Origin: Nitrospirota bacterium
Lineage (GTDB): Bacteria > Nitrospirota > Thermodesulfovibrionia > Thermodesulfovibrionales > JdFR-85
Direction of reading: 5' to 3'
Length of the DNA stretch: 64,000 bases
NCBI GenBank assembly: GCA_015492645.1
Contig: WGER01000029.1
Location: 1-64,000 of the forward strand
Every line of letters begins with the position of its first letter. Position 1 is the first letter of the stretch. This document shows, one piece after another, positions 60,415-64,000 of the stretch. Both the position numbers and the translations under genes were made by a program. The notes beneath the pieces were generated by a model. The model searched no databases and was not told where the DNA came from. It saw only the letters and a list, made by a program, of their open reading frames with translations.

Positions 60415-61272
60415 TTACATCTCAAGATAGGAATGGGCATAAAGGGTATTACCAAGTATAACATCAATCGTCTTCTTCATTACGGTCATCTTCTCTTTGT
60501 CCTCTATCTCCTCTCCATTGAGGACCTTATCAAAAAGGGGCTTTTCCTCCATCGCCTCCTTTATCTCTGCGGGGTCTGCAATGGCAGCATCGAGTCCGGC
60601 ATTTAACAACATGAGGAAATAGTACTTATTGAGTATCGGTCTTACATGTTTTGGGCAGCCATTTGAGACATTGCTGAGGCCCACCACGGTCTTCATCGGA
60701 GGGTCATTCAATTGCTTGAAGACCTCTATCGCCTTAATCACCTTAAGGGCCTGGTCCTGCGTCGTTGCTATCTGGAGCACCAAGGGATCAAGATAGACAT
60801 TCTCCAGAGGAACACCGTATTCCATAGCCCTTGCCATTATCTCTGCTGCAATGGCCGCCCTGTCATGCTCATCAGCAGGGAGCCCACCCTTACCAACAGT
60901 AAGGGCTATAATATCACAGTTGTACTTGGCTGCAAGTTCCAGCATCGGAAACCTCTCAGGATCGTTGGAGGTGGAGTTTATCATGGGTCTGCCATAGTCA
61001 TTGTTATGGACCTTCAGTCCGGCCTCCACAGCATTATAATTTGTGGTATCAAGACATACTGGCAGTGGAACCGCCTCCTGTATTGTGGTCACCATCCACT
61101 GCATCAACTCCTCTCCACCATCCTCTGCAGGTCCGATATTTGCATCAATCATGCCAGCACCGTTTTCGTACTGAATCCTGGCAATCTCCTGAATTGGCGC
61201 CTTGTCCCTCTTCATCATTGCCTCTCTGACCCTCTTTGCGATAATACTCAACTTCTCACCTATTATCAGCAT
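60415..61272 (-). CDS. acsE: Methyltetrahydrofolate:corrinoid protein methyltransferase
   Basis: A 285-residue pterin-binding TIM barrel. NGAGMIDANIGPAEDGG and DTTNYNAVEAGLKV contact the folate, and VVGLSNVSNGCP is a strong family signature. It moves the methyl group from methyl-tetrahydrofolate to the CFeSP cobalt. As the first gene of the operon, it has a strong GGAG-type site and a promoter within about 80 bases. It completes the set needed to make acetyl-CoA in this window; the formate-to-methyl branch is not present here. Confidence 0.95.
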   Translation of the reverse strand: MLIIGEKLSIIAKRVREAMMKRDKAPIQEIARIQYENGAGMIDANIGPAEDGGEELMQWMVTTIQEAVPLPVCLDTTNYNAVEAGLKVHNNDYGRPMINSTSNDPERFPMLELAAKYNCDIIALTVGKGGLPADEHDRAAIAAEIMARAMEYGVPLENVYLDPLVLQIATTQDQALKVIKAIEVFKQLNDPPMKTVVGLSNVSNGCPKHVRPILNKYYFLMLLNAGLDAAIADPAEIKEAMEEKPLFDKVLNGEEIEDKEKMTVMKKTIDVILGNTLYAHSYLEM

Positions 61273-61316
61273 ATCCCTTCTCCTTAATAAAGATAGTCTC
61301 TAAAGATAGGTCAAAA

Positions 61317-61346
61317 AGAATAACATAAAAAAACTCAAATAGTAAA
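61317..61346 (-). promoter_or_regulatory. Promoter candidate of the acs operon
   Basis: Minus strand: TTTACT (61346-61341), 18 bases, TATTCT (61322-61317) with a TGT extension. The predicted leader is about 38 bases and contains GGAGAAGGG before ATG 61272. A second candidate, TTGACC at 61314-61309 with TTTATT, would give almost no leader. Confidence 0.45.
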
Positions 61347-61370
61347 GAGGGATTTTTATTTATTTTTATT

Positions 61371-61547
61371 ATGATAGGATTAATGAGGATGCCCCTGTCG
61401 GTGATCCATTCAGGTGTTCATGATAATGCCTGTCCAGGCTTCTGCACATGTCTGAAGAAGTGGACAGGGAGTTCCAGGGGGTTACTTTGCCTGTTTTGCC
61501 CGAAAGTCTATCGGCAAACGGGATTGATCGATCTTGTTTTAATTTAA
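61371..61547 (+). CDS. Possible small Cys-rich protein, unrecognised
   Basis: A 58-codon open frame in the gap between acsE and mqnE. It contains CPGFCTC and, later, CLFC (five cysteines), which could bind a metal or Fe-S cluster. There is no ribosome site. The frame contains an inverted repeat (61429-61468), so it may only be regulatory DNA. The gene is short, and I put this forward as a candidate only. Confidence 0.25.
   Translation: MIGLMRMPLSVIHSGVHDNACPGFCTCLKKWTGSSRGLLCLFCPKVYRQTGLIDLVLI
61429..61468. repeat. Inverted repeat CCTGTCCA...TGGACAGG
   Basis: Perfect eight-base arms separated by 24 bases, with an inner CTTC/GAAG pairing that would extend a hairpin. It lies between the acs and mqnE promoters. 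The arms resemble the leader hairpin of cysC (TGGACAG/CTGTCCA at 33785) in reversed order. Confidence 0.5.
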
Positions 61548-61563
61548 TCAGTCACCACTGTCC

Positions 61564-61572
61564 TGATATAAT
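61564..61572 (+). promoter_or_regulatory. Extended -10 promoter of mqnE, leaderless
   Basis: TGATATAAT is a perfect extended -10 element followed by five bases and ATG 61578. No ribosome site is present. The predicted transcript begins at the start codon. Confidence 0.6.
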
Positions 61573-61577
61573 AAATA

Positions 61578-62681
61578 ATGGCCCTTCAGAAGGTACAGGA
61601 AAAGGTCCTTTCGGGTAAGAGGCTTACTGAAGAGGAGGCCCTCTTACTCTACGATAGTGATGAGATTCATCAGATAGGCATCCTGGCTGACCATATGAAG
61701 GGCAGAATCAGTGGTGAGTATGTCTATTTTATACTCAACAGACATATAAATCCTACCAACATCTGTGTTAATAGATGCGGATTCTGTGCCTTCAGCAGGT
61801 CCCCTGGTGAGGAGGGAGCCTACGAACTCACCACAGAGCAGATACTTCAGAAGATACAGGAGGCAAGGGAACCAATAAGGGAGGTACATATTGTGGGAGG
61901 CCTTCATCCCTTCTGGACGCTTGAACACTATACCGGGATGTTATCGACGATAAAGGAACACTTTCCCCATATCCGGATAAAGGCCTTCACCGCTGTAGAG
62001 GTTGACCATATCTCGAGGGTTAGCGGGCTTGAAGTGGGGGATGTCCTGAGGGCCTTAAAGGATGCAGGGTTAGACCTGATGCCAGGAGGTGGCGCAGAGA
62101 TAATTGATCCTGAAGTGAGAAGGGCCCTCTGTCCTGAGAAGATATCTGGTCAGCGGTGGCTCCAGATTCACAGGACCGCCCATCGACTGGGGATAAAGAC
62201 CAATGCCACAATGCTTTACGGGCACATAGAATCTCACATTCACAGGATAAGACACCTTGCTGCGCTCAGGAGACTACAGGATGAGACTGGTGGCTTTCAG
62301 GCATTCATCCCGCTCAGATACCACCCCACCAAAGATGGCTCGAGGTCCTACCCCGGGATCGAGGACCTCAAGACAATAGCAATAAGCAGGCTCTTCCTTG
62401 ACAACTTCCCTCATATAAAGGCCTACTGGGTGATGCTCGGTGAGAAACTCTCACAGGTCGCCCTCCTTTTTGGGGCCGATGACCTTGAGGGCACAGTGAT
62501 AGAGGAGAGGATAACACATTCTACAGGCTCTCAAGGACCGGAATATCTCAGCCGTGAAGACCTTCTCTATCTGATCCAGAAGGCAGGGAAGGTCCCTGTA
62601 GAAAGGGACAGTTTCTATAATCCCATAAGGGTGTATCATGAAGAGGTTGGACAAACAAGAGGCGTTGGAACTGTTCACTGA
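61578..62681 (+). CDS. mqnE: Aminofutalosine synthase (radical SAM)
   Basis: A 367-residue radical SAM enzyme of the futalosine menaquinone route. The cluster motif CVNRCGFCAF follows NPTNI. Other landmarks are EVHIVGGLHPFW, IKAFTAVEVDHI and the LMPGGGAEIID segment. It joins a chorismate-derived product with SAM to make aminofutalosine. Its end overlaps mqnC by 44 bases. The pair implies that the host makes menaquinone without the MenF-type route. Confidence 0.9.
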   Translation: MALQKVQEKVLSGKRLTEEEALLLYDSDEIHQIGILADHMKGRISGEYVYFILNRHINPTNICVNRCGFCAFSRSPGEEGAYELTTEQILQKIQEAREPIREVHIVGGLHPFWTLEHYTGMLSTIKEHFPHIRIKAFTAVEVDHISRVSGLEVGDVLRALKDAGLDLMPGGGAEIIDPEVRRALCPEKISGQRWLQIHRTAHRLGIKTNATMLYGHIESHIHRIRHLAALRRLQDETGGFQAFIPLRYHPTKDGSRSYPGIEDLKTIAISRLFLDNFPHIKAYWVMLGEKLSQVALLFGADDLEGTVIEERITHSTGSQGPEYLSREDLLYLIQKAGKVPVERDSFYNPIRVYHEEVGQTRGVGTVH

Positions 62682-63669
62682 GGCCCCTCTGCTTGAACTC
62701 GGCAGGATGGCGGACGAGGTAAGAAGGGAATTTCATCCTGAAGGGGTGGTCACCTTTGTGGTTGACAGAAACATCAACTACACCAATGTATGTATAAACA
62801 GATGCCTCTTCTGCGCCTATTACCGTGACAGGGATGACCCTGAGGCGTTTATTTTAGACAGAGAGAGTCTGAGTCAGAAGATCAGAGAAACCCTGGAACT
62901 CGGAGGGACTCAGATCCTCCTGCAGGGCGGACTCCACCCCGACCTTGGTCTCCAGTACTACAGAGACCTTTTCCGTTTTATTAAATCCCGCTTTGGTATC
63001 CACATCCATGGGTTATCACCACCTGAGGTGGTCTATATCGCAAGGAAGGAGGGACTGACCGTGAGGGAGACACTGCTCGCCTTGAAAGAGGCGGGTCTTG
63101 ACTCCATACCCGGTGGAGGTGCTGAGATACTCTCTGATAGGGTACGTAAGGTCCTGAGTCCGAGAAAGATAGGGTCTTCAGAGTGGCTTGAGGTGATGGA
63201 GGAGGCCCACAGGATTGGCATGAAAACAACAGCCACAATGATGTTCGGTTCTATAGAGACCCCTGAAGAGATAATAGGGCATCTGGAAGCGATAAGAGAA
63301 CTACAGGACCGAACAGGGGGGTTCACCGCCTTTATCCCCTGGAGTTTCCAGCCCAAAAACACAGCCCTATCACATTTAAGGCCAGCCACTGCCACTGAGT
63401 ATCTCAGGGTCTTAGCGATCTCAAGACTCTATCTTGACAATATAAGAAACATTCAGGCATCATGGGTAACACAGGGGCTGGGCATAGCTCAGGTGGCGCT
63501 GAGGTTTGGGGCGAATGATCTGGGCTCCACCATGATTGAGGAGAATGTCGTAAGGGCAGCGGGGGTGACTTACAGGGCGCACCTTCAGGATTTGATCCAG
63601 ATCATAAGGGATGCAGGATACAGAGCGGCCCAGAGGAACACCTTTTACGAAATATTACGGTATTTTTAA
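62638..63669 (+). CDS. mqnC: Dehypoxanthine futalosine cyclase (radical SAM)
   Basis: A 343-residue enzyme. The N-terminal VVDRNINYTNVCINRC and the radical SAM CxxxCxxC (CINRCLFC) are characteristic, with LLQGGLHPDLGL, SIPGGGAEILSD and SFQPKNTAL later. It cyclises dehypoxanthine futalosine in menaquinone synthesis, after MqnE and the nucleosidase. The overlap with mqnE means coupled translation. Confidence 0.92.
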   Translation: MKRLDKQEALELFTEAPLLELGRMADEVRREFHPEGVVTFVVDRNINYTNVCINRCLFCAYYRDRDDPEAFILDRESLSQKIRETLELGGTQILLQGGLHPDLGLQYYRDLFRFIKSRFGIHIHGLSPPEVVYIARKEGLTVRETLLALKEAGLDSIPGGGAEILSDRVRKVLSPRKIGSSEWLEVMEEAHRIGMKTTATMMFGSIETPEEIIGHLEAIRELQDRTGGFTAFIPWSFQPKNTALSHLRPATATEYLRVLAISRLYLDNIRNIQASWVTQGLGIAQVALRFGANDLGSTMIEENVVRAAGVTYRAHLQDLIQIIRDAGYRAAQRNTFYEILRYF

Positions 63670-63710
63670 GGGGAAGGTAAAGAGGTGAAAATCATCTTTG
63701 GAGGTGATTT

Positions 63711-64000
63711 ATGAAGAAACCTATAATGAAGGACTATATCCTGGAACTCCACGAGATGTGTGTGAAGGCAGAAGAGGCCCTTTCATCGCTTTATAATGCC
63801 TTTATCTATAATAAGGAGTCGTTCATTAAGGAAGCAGACAAATATATCAAAGAAATAGAAAAGAAAGAAAAGGACCTTACCCAGAAATTGATTGATCTGT
63901 CTGCCACAGATGAGGTGGCCCGTGTATACGTTACAGTGCCAGTACATCTGGAACGGATCGCCTCCAACCTGAAACACATAGCCAGGGCAATCTCAGCAAA
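63711..64000 (+). CDS. Partial helical protein at the right edge, unrecognised
   Basis: Begins at ATG 63711 with a strong GGAGGTGATTT eight bases or so upstream. The visible 96 residues are highly helical and charged, and end with VPVHLERIASNLKHIARAIS. The last part resembles the helix pattern of PhoU-like proteins (ERIxxxLxxIA), but no signature is secure. The gene is cut by the window edge. It follows mqnC by about 40 bases on the same strand. Confidence 0.6.
   Translation, partial: MKKPIMKDYILELHEMCVKAEEALSSLYNAFIYNKESFIKEADKYIKEIEKKEKDLTQKLIDLSATDEVARVYVTVPVHLERIASNLKHIARAISA

Noticed and set aside
61273..61577. Cobalamin or folate riboswitch in front of the acs operon
   Set aside because: The predicted acs leader is under 50 bases and I see no B12-box or tetrahydrofolate-riboswitch core; the only strong structure is a simple inverted repeat.

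Overview
The window is a dense bacterial chromosome segment of moderate GC. It carries about 60 protein genes on both strands and no rRNA, tRNA, CRISPR array or transposase gene that I can see. The gene content suggests an anaerobic, autotrophic, Gram-negative-type bacterium: a complete carbonyl branch of the Wood-Ljungdahl pathway, a four-subunit pyruvate:ferredoxin oxidoreductase, futalosine-route menaquinone genes, a LapA/LapB-type envelope protein, and MglA/MglB. My best guess is Nitrospirota (Thermodesulfovibrionia-like), with Desulfobacterota-like lineages as the alternative. This is an inference from gene content, not from a marker search.

Layout. 1-6232 (mostly +): small proteins, a stand-alone RsmF-type RNA-binding domain, dCMP deaminase (-), an HNH nuclease, 6-phosphogluconate dehydrogenase, an MNT nucleotidyltransferase with a truncated HEPN partner, and DNA polymerase I. 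6265-10644: formyltransferase/deformylase (-), SixA-like phosphatase and ArsR regulator (+), UvrB (-). 10707-15159 (+): an overlapping run of HD-GYP response regulator, NadD, RsfS, RlmH, a LapA-LapB fusion and a PIN-domain RNA-ligase partner. It converges on a (-) group of GGDEF protein, DHH/CBS tRNA nucleotidyltransferase and RNA ligase (15150-20307). 20447-24227 (+): NadB, pyruvate kinase, KsgA, then a stand-alone LigD phosphoesterase (-). 24868-33508 (+): alanine-type aminotransferase, homoserine dehydrogenase, TusA, MoeB/ThiF, GalU, Hsp20, Lon, ThiL and a DUF2062 protein. CysC follows. 34497-43990 (-): a tightly packed run of RseC-like protein, EF-G-like GTPase, HD protein, M16 peptidase, CdaA, CdaR, GlmM and ComEC.

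The centrepiece is 44486-61272 (-). It reads, in transcription order: methyltransferase AcsE, corrinoid protein AcsD/AcsC, acetyl-CoA synthase AcsB, CO dehydrogenase, a NuoE/NuoF-like flavoprotein pair, an unusual 199-residue Fe-S protein, a NuoG-like subunit without an evident catalytic metal ligand, PorC/D/A/B, then MglB-like and MglA-like proteins. Together these would take methyl-tetrahydrofolate and CO2 to acetyl-CoA and pyruvate. The flavoprotein/Fe-S module sits where it could exchange NAD(P)H and ferredoxin electrons. Two menaquinone genes (mqnE, mqnC) diverge from this cluster, and a partial helical protein runs off the right edge.

Three themes stand out: the CO2-to-pyruvate cluster with its unassigned electron-transfer complex, an RNA ligase / PIN / tRNA nucleotidyltransferase neighbourhood, and repeated cases where a -10 box lies so close to the ATG that the mRNA should be leaderless. 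Gene-free stretches contain short palindromes, a two-copy decayed repeat and an IS200-like hairpin.
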